A DNA stretch of 9,070 nt, taken from assembly GCA_001303885.1 (NCBI GenBank), contig LJUE01000122.1:1-9070 (forward strand), written 5' to 3'. The notes beneath the pieces were generated by a model. That model was not told the origin of the DNA and did no database searches. It saw only the letters and a program-made list of their open reading frames with translations. Shown here one piece after another: positions 1-5,753 of this stretch (position 1 is its first letter; each line of letters begins with the position of its first letter). This DNA comes from Planctomycetes bacterium SM23_32 (GTDB taxonomy: Bacteria; Planctomycetota; Brocadiia; SM23-32). The position numbers and the translations under genes were made by a program.

Positions 1-834
1 AAGTACCCCTGGGACCTGATAGGCCGGAACGCGGCCAAGATCGAGCAGGACTTCCGGGCCGCGTATGGGCCGCACCCGGCCGAGTCGCTCGACGAGCGCG
101 TGGCCATCTGGGGGGACGAGGCGGACCTCTACATCGGCCAGGGGGTCGAGGTCCAGCCGTGGACCTTCATTGACTGCCGCGAAGGTCCGGTCATCATCGA
201 GGACGGCGCGGTTGTCGGCACCCGTTCGGCCATCCAGGGGCCCGCCGTCATCGGCGCCGAGACGCACCTGCTCGCCGCCCGCGTGCGGGAGGGCACCTCC
301 ATCGGGCCGCTCTGCCGCGTCGGAGGGGAGGTCGAGGAGAGCATACTCCACGCGCACGTCAACAAGTACCACGCCGGCTTCCTGGGCCATAGCTACGTGG
401 GCGAGTGGGTGAACCTGGGCGCCCTGACCACCAACAGCGACCTGAAGAACGATTACGGCAGCGTGACGGTCGCCCTGGGCGGGCGGCCCATGGACACCGG
501 CTCGGCCAAGGTGGGCTCCTTCATCGGCGACCACACCAAGACAAGCATCGGCACCCTCTTGAACACCGGCACCGTCGTGGGCATCATGTGCAACCTGGTC
601 GGCGGGGACGGGCTGCTTTCCAAGCACATCCCCTCCTTCTGCTGGTGGCTGAACGGCAGGGCGAGCAAGGGCCTGGGCCTGGCCCAGTCCCTGGAGACGG
701 CGCGGGCCGCCATGGCGCGCCGAGGCGTGGAGTTGACGAACGCCATGACGGAGCTTATCAAATACACCGAAGAGCTGACCCGCGCCGAGAAGATGGAGAG
801 GATCAAGAGGGACAGACGACGCGCTTTCCGGTAG
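1..834 (+). CDS. GlmU-like sugar nucleotidyltransferase/acetyltransferase, C-terminal part (5' end outside window)
   Basis: The frame is open from base 1, so the N-terminal nucleotidyltransferase domain lies upstream and about 277 residues are visible. The visible part begins with a WDLIGRNAAKIEQDF linker and continues into a left-handed beta-helix of hexapeptide repeats (about residues 35-175; for example IGQGV, VIIEDGAVVG, GTSIGPL). It then carries the stretch GFLGHSYVGEWVNLGA, followed by SDLKNDYG. This pattern matches the alternative GlmU family of Bacteroidota and Planctomycetota, which probably makes UDP-GlcNAc from glucosamine-1-phosphate in the cytoplasm. The His in GHSYVGE (bases 388-390) aligns with the acetyltransferase His of classical GlmU (NHLSYVGD). 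The tail, with MARRGVEL and a basic helix to the stop, also fits the family. The acyl carrier protein gene follows 22 bases later, so co-transcription is likely. The nucleotide substrate is inferred, since the domain that selects it is not visible. Confidence 0.85.
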   Translation, partial: KYPWDLIGRNAAKIEQDFRAAYGPHPAESLDERVAIWGDEADLYIGQGVEVQPWTFIDCREGPVIIEDGAVVGTRSAIQGPAVIGAETHLLAARVREGTSIGPLCRVGGEVEESILHAHVNKYHAGFLGHSYVGEWVNLGALTTNSDLKNDYGSVTVALGGRPMDTGSAKVGSFIGDHTKTSIGTLLNTGTVVGIMCNLVGGDGLLSKHIPSFCWWLNGRASKGLGLAQSLETARAAMARRGVELTNAMTELIKYTEELTRAEKMERIKRDRRRAFR

Positions 835-856
835 GCAGTCTCAGCGAGAGGACACG

Positions 857-1114
857 ATGGACAAGGACGAGATACTGGAACGGGTTTGCGAGGTGATCAG
901 CGACGTGCTGGGGGTCAACCTCTCCGACATCACGCCGGAGTCGCGTTTCGTGGAGGACCTGGGGGCCGAGTCGATCCAGAGCGTGGAGCTCGTGGCCGCC
1001 TTCGAGGAGGAGTTCGAGATCGAAATGGACGAGGAGGCCGCCCTCCAGGTCGACACGGTCGGCAAGGCGGTGGACTTCATCGCCGAAGTCATCGCCGAGC
1101 AGACCGGAGAGTGA
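857..1114 (+). CDS. Acyl carrier protein
   Basis: This 85-residue acidic protein has the length and four-helix pattern of a type II acyl carrier protein. The phosphopantetheine attachment site is DLGAESIQSVEL with Ser39. Canonical fatty-acid ACPs have DSL here, so the ESI variant suggests either a divergent AcpP or an ACP dedicated to another acyl or peptidyl pathway. The acidic recognition helix (VAAFEEEFEIEMDEE) is well kept. A purine-rich ribosome site (GAGAGGA, 846-852) sits 4 bases before the ATG. The gene lies 22 bases after the GlmU-like gene and 104 bases before nagB, with no fatty-acid synthesis genes in view. It may therefore serve lipid or cell-envelope amino-sugar acylation, but that is inference. 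The family assignment is firm; the pathway is not, so I leave out the acpP symbol. Confidence 0.9.
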   Translation: MDKDEILERVCEVISDVLGVNLSDITPESRFVEDLGAESIQSVELVAAFEEEFEIEMDEEAALQVDTVGKAVDFIAEVIAEQTGE

Positions 1115-1117
1115 GCC

Positions 1118-1134
1118 CGCCGGCCCAACCGGCG
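1118..1134 (+). other. Short GC hairpin after the acyl carrier protein gene
   Basis: A perfect 6-bp inverted repeat, CGCCGG and CCGGCG, flanks a 5-base loop (CCCAA) and starts 3 bases after the ACP stop codon. No T-tract follows, so it is not a canonical intrinsic terminator. It could protect the 3' end of the upstream mRNA or attenuate readthrough into nagB. Confidence 0.35.
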
Positions 1135-1162
1135 CTCTGACGGCGTCTTGAGCGCTCTGTGT

Positions 1163-1182
1163 GCGCCGCCGGTCGGCTGCGC
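1163..1182 (+). other. Possible imperfect hairpin upstream of nagB
   Basis: GCGC-C-GCC pairs with GGC-T-GCGC around a GGTC loop: 7 pairs with one mismatch. A pyrimidine-rich stretch with a few T residues follows (to about 1197). It might be a weak terminator separating nagB from the ACP gene. Such stems arise easily in GC-rich DNA. I saw no convincing -35/-10 pair in the 1115-1218 gap. Confidence 0.2.
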
Positions 1183-1218
1183 CCTTCCCCGTTTCCCATG
1201 CCTGTCTAAGGAGGTCCC

Positions 1219-1989
1219 GTGGAAGTCATCATCACGCAAGACTACGACGCGATGAGTGAGCGCGGCGCGCAGATCGTCATTGACGCGCTGCGGAACAGGC
1301 CCGACATCGTGCTCGGCCTGGCCACCGGCAGCACGCCCGAGGGCATCTACGAGCGCCTGGTCGCCGCGCACAGGAACGACGGGCTGGACTTCTCGCAGGC
1401 CGTCACCTTCAACCTGGACGAGTACGTCGGCCTCGGCCCGGACCACGACCAGAGCTACCGCTCCTTCATGAACGCCAAGCTGTTCAACCACGTCAACGTG
1501 GACGTGGCGCGGACCCACGTGCCCGACGGCCTCGCCGTTGACCCCGCGGCGCACTGCGCGCAATACGAGCGGATGATCCGCCAGGCGGGAGGCATAGACC
1601 TGCAGGTGCTGGGCATCGGGCGGGACGGTCACATCGCCTTCAACGAACCGGGCACCTCCCTGGGGTCGCGCACGCACGTGGCCTGCCTGACCCGCCAGAC
1701 CGTGGAGGACAACGCCCGCTTCTTCGACGACGCCGCGCAGGTGCCGCGCTTCGCCATCACCATGGGCATCGGCACCATCCTGGAGGCGCGGACCTGCCTG
1801 CTGCTGGCCTGCGGCGCCAACAAGGCGCCCGCCGTGAGAGCGGCCCTCGAGGGCCCGATCACGTCCATGACCACCGCCTCTGCCCTCCAGCTCCATCCCG
1901 ACACGACGGCCATCGTGGACGAGGCGGCCGCCGCCGAACTGGAGCTGCTCGACTACTACCGCTGGCAGCAGGAGAACCGCCTCGCCTGA
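1219..1989 (+). CDS. nagB: Glucosamine-6-phosphate deaminase
   Basis: This 256-residue protein aligns along its whole length with NagB. NagB converts glucosamine-6-phosphate to fructose-6-phosphate plus ammonia in the cytoplasm, the last committed step of amino-sugar catabolism. The phosphate-binding loop is LATGSTP (residues 34-40). FNLDEYVGL supplies Asp67, and GRDGHIAFNEP supplies Asp136, His138 and Glu143. These match E. coli Asp72, Asp141, His143 and Glu148 at a constant offset of five. The SRTHVACLT and QVPRFAITMGIGTIL segments are also typical. The start is a GTG chosen because a strong ribosome site (AAGGAGG, 1208-1214) stands 4 bases before it and the sequence aligns from the first strand. 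It is slightly shorter than the 266-residue E. coli enzyme, mainly at the C terminus, so allosteric control by GlcNAc-6-phosphate cannot be assumed. No nagA is visible. Confidence 0.95.
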   Translation: MEVIITQDYDAMSERGAQIVIDALRNRPDIVLGLATGSTPEGIYERLVAAHRNDGLDFSQAVTFNLDEYVGLGPDHDQSYRSFMNAKLFNHVNVDVARTHVPDGLAVDPAAHCAQYERMIRQAGGIDLQVLGIGRDGHIAFNEPGTSLGSRTHVACLTRQTVEDNARFFDDAAQVPRFAITMGIGTILEARTCLLLACGANKAPAVRAALEGPITSMTTASALQLHPDTTAIVDEAAAAELELLDYYRWQQENRLA

Positions 1990-2048
1990 CCGCCCGCTGG
2001 CGACCATGGCCGGCCCCGCTCACGCCCGGCCCCCTCCTGCATGGCTCT

Positions 2049-3389
2049 ATGAGCAAAGACCTCACTACCGGCGGGATCGCGGCCACCATCTTCGAGCTGG
2101 CCTGGCCGACGGCGCTCGCCATGTCCCTCCAGACGGCCTTCCGCATCGCCGACGGCGTCTTCGTAGGCATGATCGGCCACAAGGCGTTCGCGGCCGTCAC
2201 CGTCATCTTTCCCATCTTCTTCCTGATGCTCGGGTTCGCCTCGATGATCGGCGTGGGGTGCACGTCGCTGATCGCCCGTTGCATCGGCGGCCTGCGCAGG
2301 GAACAGGCCGTCAGCGCCGCCGGCCACGGCTTCGCCCTGGCGGCCCTGTTCGGCGTGAGCTTCGTTGCGCTCGGGCTCACCTTCCAGCGCGCGCTCTACC
2401 GCCTGATGGGCATCGAAGAGACGCTCATGCCGATGGTCGTCGAGTACGGCACGTGGCTGTTCCTGTGGGCGCCGTTCGTGTTCGTGGGCGAGGCGGCGGG
2501 CAGCATACTGCGCGCCGAGGGCGACATGAAAACGCCCCTGAAGATCATGGCAGCCGCCGTGGTGCTGAACGCCGTGCTGGACCCCCTGCTCATCTTCGGC
2601 ATCGGCCCGTTCCCGCGGCTCGAGCTGACCGGCGCCGCGTTGGCCACCTTCCTGGCGCGCGTCTTCGGCTGCGTGCTCATCATGGAACACGTCTTGAGGG
2701 GGCGCACGGGCGTGCAGCCCCGCTTCCGGGGGTTCCGGCCCCGGGCCCGGACGCTGGGCAGCATCCTCTGGGTCGGGCTCCCCGCCTCGATCAACCACGT
2801 CATCATGGGCCTGACGGGCATGGTCTTCATCTGGATCCTCACGCGGTTCGGGGCCGAGGCGGTGGCCGCCTACGGCGCGCTGGCCCGGCTGAACGGGATC
2901 GTCATCCTGCCGTGCCTCGGCCTGGGCACGGCCGTGCTCGCCATCGTGGGGCAGTGCGTCGGGGCGGAGCTCTTCGGGCGGGCCGAGAAGGTCACCTGGA
3001 GGGCCGTCCTCTACGCCGTCGTCGTCATGGAGGGGATGGGGCTCCTGTTCTTCCTGACCCCCGGGCTGTGGCCCCGCATCTTCGTGCGGGAGCCAGACGT
3101 GGTGCGCTACGCGGCCGTGGGGCTGCGAGTCACGTCGCTTTCTTACATGTTCATGGGCGCCAGCATCGTGGTGGCGGCCGCCTTCCAGGGCGCCGGGCAC
3201 GGTCTGCCCGCGCTGGTCGTCACCCTGTTGCGGCTGGTCATCATCGCCGTCCCCGCCGCCTATGTCCTGTCCGTTGCCGTGGGCCTGACGGGTTTCTGGA
3301 TCGCCCTGGCCGCTGCCTCGGTGGCTGCCGGGGTTGTCAGCGCCGTCTGGTTCAAGGCGGGCACGTGGAAGCGCCCGTCCCGGCTCTGA
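2049..3389 (+). CDS. MATE-family multidrug/metabolite exporter
   Basis: A 446-residue, strongly hydrophobic protein with the two-bundle MATE layout: about 12 membrane segments in two halves, roughly residues 10-215 and 235-435. MATE proteins export cationic drugs or metabolites across the inner membrane using Na+ or H+ gradients. Family signatures include RIADGVFVGMIGHKAFAAV (32-50), GCTSLIARCIG (70-80), GSILRAEGDMKTPL followed by NAVLDPLLIFGIG (151-186), and GQCVGA (301-306) in the second half. The ATG at 2049 gives the usual short N terminus before the first membrane helix, and no alternative in-frame ATG, GTG or TTG lies in the nagB intergenic gap. There is no obvious Shine-Dalgarno sequence in front of it. 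The gene follows nagB by 59 bases and could be co-transcribed. The substrate cannot be read from sequence. Confidence 0.92.
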   Translation: MSKDLTTGGIAATIFELAWPTALAMSLQTAFRIADGVFVGMIGHKAFAAVTVIFPIFFLMLGFASMIGVGCTSLIARCIGGLRREQAVSAAGHGFALAALFGVSFVALGLTFQRALYRLMGIEETLMPMVVEYGTWLFLWAPFVFVGEAAGSILRAEGDMKTPLKIMAAAVVLNAVLDPLLIFGIGPFPRLELTGAALATFLARVFGCVLIMEHVLRGRTGVQPRFRGFRPRARTLGSILWVGLPASINHVIMGLTGMVFIWILTRFGAEAVAAYGALARLNGIVILPCLGLGTAVLAIVGQCVGAELFGRAEKVTWRAVLYAVVVMEGMGLLFFLTPGLWPRIFVREPDVVRYAAVGLRVTSLSYMFMGASIVVAAAFQGAGHGLPALVVTLLRLVIIAVPAAYVLSVAVGLTGFWIALAAASVAAGVVSAVWFKAGTWKRPSRL

Positions 3390-3407
3390 GCACTGCGAGC
3401 CCCCTCA

Positions 3408-3429
3408 CGGCGCTTGATTCTAAGTGCCG
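3408..3429 (+). terminator. Hairpin downstream of the MATE gene, possible terminator
   Basis: An 8-bp stem (CGGCGCTT with AAGTGCCG, one G-U pair) around a 6-base loop starts 18 bases after the MATE stop codon. The following bases (AATTGAAATTT) are AT-rich but not a clean T-run. Termination is plausible because a new strong promoter begins directly after it. Confidence 0.4.
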
Positions 3430-3462
3430 AATTGAAATTTGCGATATTTCTGCCCTTTATCC

Positions 3463-3491
3463 TTGACATATTGAATGGACGCGGGTATAAT
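3463..3491 (+). promoter_or_regulatory. Consensus sigma-70-type promoter of the DUF2089 operon
   Basis: TTGACA (3463-3468) and TATAAT (3486-3491) are both perfect hexamers, separated by the ideal 17 bases. Transcription should begin near 3498, leaving about 19 bases of leader with the ribosome site AAAGGAG (3501-3507). The region just upstream (about 3430-3460) is AT-rich in an otherwise GC-rich window and could act as an UP element. No operator-like inverted repeat is evident over the hexamers. Confidence 0.85.
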
Positions 3492-3516
3492 GGTGGGCAG
3501 AAAGGAGTAGCACGGC

Positions 3517-3873
3517 ATGGAGCCGACCCAACTGCGCTGTGCCCGATGCGGCAAGCCGATGACGATCGCCCGTTTCCGCTGCGAGGCGTGTGACGTGACC
3601 GTCGAGGGCACCTTCGAGGTGCCCCCGCTGGGGCGGCTGACCCTGCCCGACCAGGTCTTCGTCGCCAGCTTCGTACGCGCCCACGGCAACATCAGGAAGA
3701 TGGAGGGCCTCTACGGCATCAGCTACCCCACCGTGAAGAACCGGCTGAACGCCATCGTGCGCGAGCTGGACGCCGCCCTTCAGGGGCCGGAGGACCCGGG
3801 CCTGGTCCTGGACCGGCTCGCGCGGGGGGACATAACCGTCGCGGAAGCCTTGAGGATGCTGCCGGAGCCATGA
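3517..3873 (+). CDS. DUF2089-family zinc-ribbon/HTH protein with SHOCT-like tail
   Basis: This 118-residue protein has three parts. Residues 6-27 form a zinc ribbon with paired cysteines CARC (8, 11) and CEAC (22, 25). Residues about 44-84 form a helix-turn-helix of the sigma-region-4/DUF2089 kind (GNIRKMEGLYGISYPTVKNRL). Residues 96-115 form a short helical hairpin, LDRLARGDITVAEALRML, of the SHOCT-like type found at DUF2089 C termini. The family is conserved but poorly characterised; DNA binding and transcriptional control are inferred from the HTH. The start is fixed by AAAGGAG 9 bases upstream and by a perfect promoter. The stop overlaps the next start (ATGA), indicating translational coupling with the membrane protein. 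The gene may regulate its own operon. Confidence 0.85.
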   Translation: MEPTQLRCARCGKPMTIARFRCEACDVTVEGTFEVPPLGRLTLPDQVFVASFVRAHGNIRKMEGLYGISYPTVKNRLNAIVRELDAALQGPEDPGLVLDRLARGDITVAEALRMLPEP

Positions 3874-4127
3874 TGCCTCCCGTGCTCATCATCATCGGGA
3901 TCGGGCGAAGGACCATTCCGCTGCCCGTCATCCTGTTCTGGCCCCTCCTGCCGGCCCTGTTCGTCGTCGCGCAGGTGGTCCTGCCCTTCGTGGCCATCCG
4001 GGGCACCACCATGGGGCAGCGCGTCCGCATGCCCCTGGCGTTGGCGATGCTGGTCGGGTCGCTGCGCGGCCTGAGCGTGAACGTGGAGGCAGGCAACGGC
4101 CACAAGGTGAGGGTCCGCGTCCTCTGA
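3870..4127 (+). CDS. Small membrane protein with C-terminal strand-turn-strand motif
   Basis: An 85-residue protein of no named family that I recognise. After a short N terminus, one long hydrophobic segment (about residues 18-43, LPVILFWPLLPALFVVAQVV) predicts a membrane helix. A less hydrophobic amphipathic stretch follows (52-65). The last 18 residues, LSVNVEAGNGHKVRVRV, form a likely beta-hairpin that matches the hairpin in the next gene's protein. The start overlaps the stop of the DUF2089 gene by 4 bases (ATGATG at 3870; the second ATG at 3873 is also possible). Coupling and the lack of its own ribosome site support a real gene. Length, position and shared motif suggest a membrane anchor or sensor partner for the SHOCT-like protein, which is inference. 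Confidence 0.7.
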   Translation: MMPPVLIIIGIGRRTIPLPVILFWPLLPALFVVAQVVLPFVAIRGTTMGQRVRMPLALAMLVGSLRGLSVNVEAGNGHKVRVRVL

Positions 4128-4164
4128 GGAGGGCGGAGGCCCCGAAGAAAGGAGCCGAGGGAAG

Positions 4165-4602
4165 ATGGACGAGAACCGCAAGAAGGTGCTCGAGATGCTG
4201 TCGGAAGGCAAGATCACCGTCGAGGAGGCAGACCGCCTGCTCGACCGCCTCGAAGGGGCGGCGGCAGCGGCCTCTGAGCCGGCCGGCACGGTCGGCGGGG
4301 TGGACATGAGCGTGAAGGCCGCCGAGCGGCCGGTGCCGCAGGAGCCCCGCTTCCTGCGCGTCCTGGTGGACTCGGCCAGCGGCGACAAGGTCAACGTGCG
4401 CGTGCCGATGGCCCTGATCCGCACGGGCATCAAGCTCAAGGCGTTGCTGCCCGAGCACGCCCGCGAGGCGATGGAGGACCACGGCCTCGACCTGAGCGCG
4501 CTCTCCGAGCTCGACCCTGACGAGATAATCACGGCGCTGGCCGAGCTGACCGTGGACGTAGACTCCCAGAGCGGCGACGCGGTGCGCATCTTCTGCGAAT
4601 AG
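4165..4602 (+). CDS. SHOCT-like domain protein (DUF2089-operon partner)
   Basis: This 145-residue, apparently cytoplasmic protein begins with a SHOCT-like helical hairpin (residues 5-30, LEMLSEGKITVEEADRLL). An Ala/Gly-rich linker follows (31-60), and then a C-terminal domain. That domain opens with the strand-turn-strand unit LRVLVDSASGDKVNVRV (64-80), continues through a helical part (84-127), and closes with a second copy, LTVDVDSQSGDAVRI (128-142). Proteins with this arrangement occur next to DUF2089 and YvlB/DUF4097-type genes in many bacteria and have no settled function; an envelope-stress or anti-regulator role has been a reasonable guess. The ribosome site AAAGGAG (4148-4154) lies 10 bases before the ATG. 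It is the last gene of the operon, 37 bases after the membrane protein, and ends 13 bases from the convergent rtcA stop. Confidence 0.8.
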   Translation: MDENRKKVLEMLSEGKITVEEADRLLDRLEGAAAAASEPAGTVGGVDMSVKAAERPVPQEPRFLRVLVDSASGDKVNVRVPMALIRTGIKLKALLPEHAREAMEDHGLDLSALSELDPDEIITALAELTVDVDSQSGDAVRIFCE

Positions 4603-4615
4603 CCGCTGCCCCGCC

Positions 4616-5632
4616 CTACGCCCGGCAGGTAATGAGCCCGCGCTCCTCGTCGAGCTCGAAGCGGGCCGGCAGGAACTGCTCGATCACCCAGACGTTGGTG
4701 CGGCAGTGGTCGGTGATGCCGGCGACGCGGACCTTCGACTCGCCGCCGGCCAGCGCCAGATAGGGCAGCACCTGATCGGCCATGTGGTCGTCGAGGCAGG
4801 CCCCGCCGCTCATGAGCCACTTCAGGTCCCGCCCGCAAGCGACGCCCACCTTCTCGGCGCGCTTGCCGCGCTCGCCCAGGCTCGAGGCGCCGAGCCGGCA
4901 GTTCTCATACTCGGCCGTGGCCTGGATGGCGCTGCCGGTGGAGAGCGACTGCACATAGCCGGGCACCGCATGGTCCACCTGCACGAGGGTGGCGAGCCCT
5001 TCGACCTGCCGCTCGGCCACGCGAGTGCGCTGCAGGTCCGTGCTGGCGATGCTGCGGGCGGTGACCCTCTGCAGGCCGCTGCGGGAGGTCAGCTCCAGCG
5101 GTGTGAGCGGGCCGGGCGTGACGAGCACGCGGATCCGGCCGCCCCCCCTGGGATAGAAGCCCGCCTGCACGTCCAGCAGGCGCACGCCCAACCCGATCTG
5201 CCCCAATGAGTAGCAGCAGACCTGCTCGAGGTAATCGGTCGTGGGCGACCACTTGACGTGCGTGCCGCCGGAGACCTCCAGCTCCACCATGCGGTCGGCC
5301 CTGGCCAGGGCCAGCACGGCGGCCTGGAGCACCAGGACTACCGAACCGGCCGTGCCGACGTCCACCGAGACGCCCTGAGGCGGCTGGAGGGCGCGCGGGC
5401 GGAAGACCAGCTCCGTCGAGCCCATCTTCGCCCCCCCGAGCGCAGCGTCGCAGAGCCGGGAGACCGCCGTGACCGCGCTGAGGTGCTGCGCCGCCAGCCC
5501 GGGCGTCGGGCGCCCTTTGCGGATGTTGTAGATGCGGCAGGCCTGCCCCGTGGCCGCCGATAGGCCCAGCGCCGTGCGCAGTATCTGCCCCCCGCCCTCC
5601 AGGTAGCTGCCGTCCATCTCGATGCAGTCCAT
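4616..5632 (-). CDS. rtcA: RNA 3'-terminal phosphate cyclase
   Basis: RtcA uses ATP to convert RNA 3'-phosphate ends to 2',3'-cyclic phosphates through a covalent histidine-AMP intermediate, in RNA repair or processing. Clear family signatures are DGSYLEGGGQILRTAL near the N terminus, NIRKGRPTPGLAAQHL, VGTAGSVVLVLQ, GGTHVKWSPTTDYLE, GFYPRGGGRI, and near the end DHMADQVLPYLALAGG and TDHCRTNVWVIEQFLPARFE. I place the start at the ATG at 5632: GGAGGG (5639-5644) stands 6 bases before it, the protein is then 338 residues, and the catalytic His (TDHCRTN, bases 4706-4708) falls at residue 309 as in E. coli. The upstream in-frame ATG at 5662 lies inside a likely -10 box and would add ten residues unlike the family. 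The gene stands alone: no rtcB ligase or rtcR regulator is visible. Confidence 0.95.
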   Translation of the reverse strand: MDCIEMDGSYLEGGGQILRTALGLSAATGQACRIYNIRKGRPTPGLAAQHLSAVTAVSRLCDAALGGAKMGSTELVFRPRALQPPQGVSVDVGTAGSVVLVLQAAVLALARADRMVELEVSGGTHVKWSPTTDYLEQVCCYSLGQIGLGVRLLDVQAGFYPRGGGRIRVLVTPGPLTPLELTSRSGLQRVTARSIASTDLQRTRVAERQVEGLATLVQVDHAVPGYVQSLSTGSAIQATAEYENCRLGASSLGERGKRAEKVGVACGRDLKWLMSGGACLDDHMADQVLPYLALAGGESKVRVAGITDHCRTNVWVIEQFLPARFELDEERGLITCRA

Positions 5633-5638
5633 GCCCGG

Positions 5639-5644
5639 CCCTCC
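5639..5644 (-). promoter_or_regulatory. Ribosome site that decides the rtcA start
   Basis: GGAGGG on the minus strand lies 6 bases before the ATG at 5632. It supports this start over the in-frame ATG at 5662, which has no ribosome site and sits in the -10 box. Confidence 0.75.
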
Positions 5645-5660
5645 GGCGCCTGAAGTGACC

Positions 5661-5666
5661 ATTATA
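5661..5666 (-). promoter_or_regulatory. Probable -10 box of rtcA
   Basis: A perfect TATAAT reads on the minus strand about 28 bases before the chosen rtcA start, so transcription would begin near 5654. The -35 region at 16-18 bases spacing (for example TGGCGC, 5684-5689) is poor. The promoter would therefore depend on an activator, or be weak, if the -10 is real. Confidence 0.5.
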
Positions 5667-5704
5667 GGCCCCGATCAGCCGAAGCGCCAGCCGTGCAGGA
5701 GCGT

Positions 5705-5734
5705 TTTGCACCGGCCCGCGCCAGCCGGTAGAAT
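5705..5734 (+). promoter_or_regulatory. Possible promoter of the aldo/keto reductase gene
   Basis: TTTGCA (5705-5710, 4 of 6 consensus) and TAGAAT (5729-5734, 5 of 6) are separated by 18 bases on the plus strand. The expected start of transcription, near 5741, falls just before the ribosome site AAGGAGG (5743-5749), giving a very short leader. It lies back-to-back with the rtcA -10 box about 40 bases away. Confidence 0.45.
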
Positions 5735-5753
5735 CCTGCCGGAAGGAGGCGCC

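Noticed and set aside
1132..1159. Direct repeat GCGCTCTG at 1132-1139 and 1152-1159 in the gap before nagB, considered as an operator.
   Set aside because: Only 8 bases, two copies and no dyad symmetry; expected by chance in GC-rich sequence.
1198..1209. Three-codon ORF (ATG CCT GTC TAA) just before nagB, and a similar one (ATG GCT CTA TGA, 2041-2052) ending on the MATE start.
   Set aside because: Such tiny ORFs occur by chance, neither has its own ribosome site, and the encoded tripeptides show no regulatory logic.
841..2007. Long minus-strand open frame (388 codons) opposite the ACP and nagB genes; similar long frames at 1956-3200, 3780-4838, 4905-6659 and 6898-7926.
   Set aside because: High G+C in third codon positions keeps the antisense frames open. 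The translations are Arg/Gly/His/Ala-rich with no domains, while the opposite strands carry well-recognised proteins.
2006..3466. Plus-strand 486-codon frame overlapping the MATE gene.
   Set aside because: Its translation is almost entirely Arg/Gly/His/Pro-rich and is the off-frame shadow of the MATE protein, which has full family signatures.
5707..5723. Minus-strand sigma-54-like pattern (TGGCGC ... GGTGCA) upstream of rtcA, tempting because E. coli rtcBA is sigma-54 dependent.
   Set aside because: The GG and GC elements are 11 bases apart instead of the strictly kept 10, and the site would be well upstream of the TATAAT box. No RtcR-type regulator is visible.
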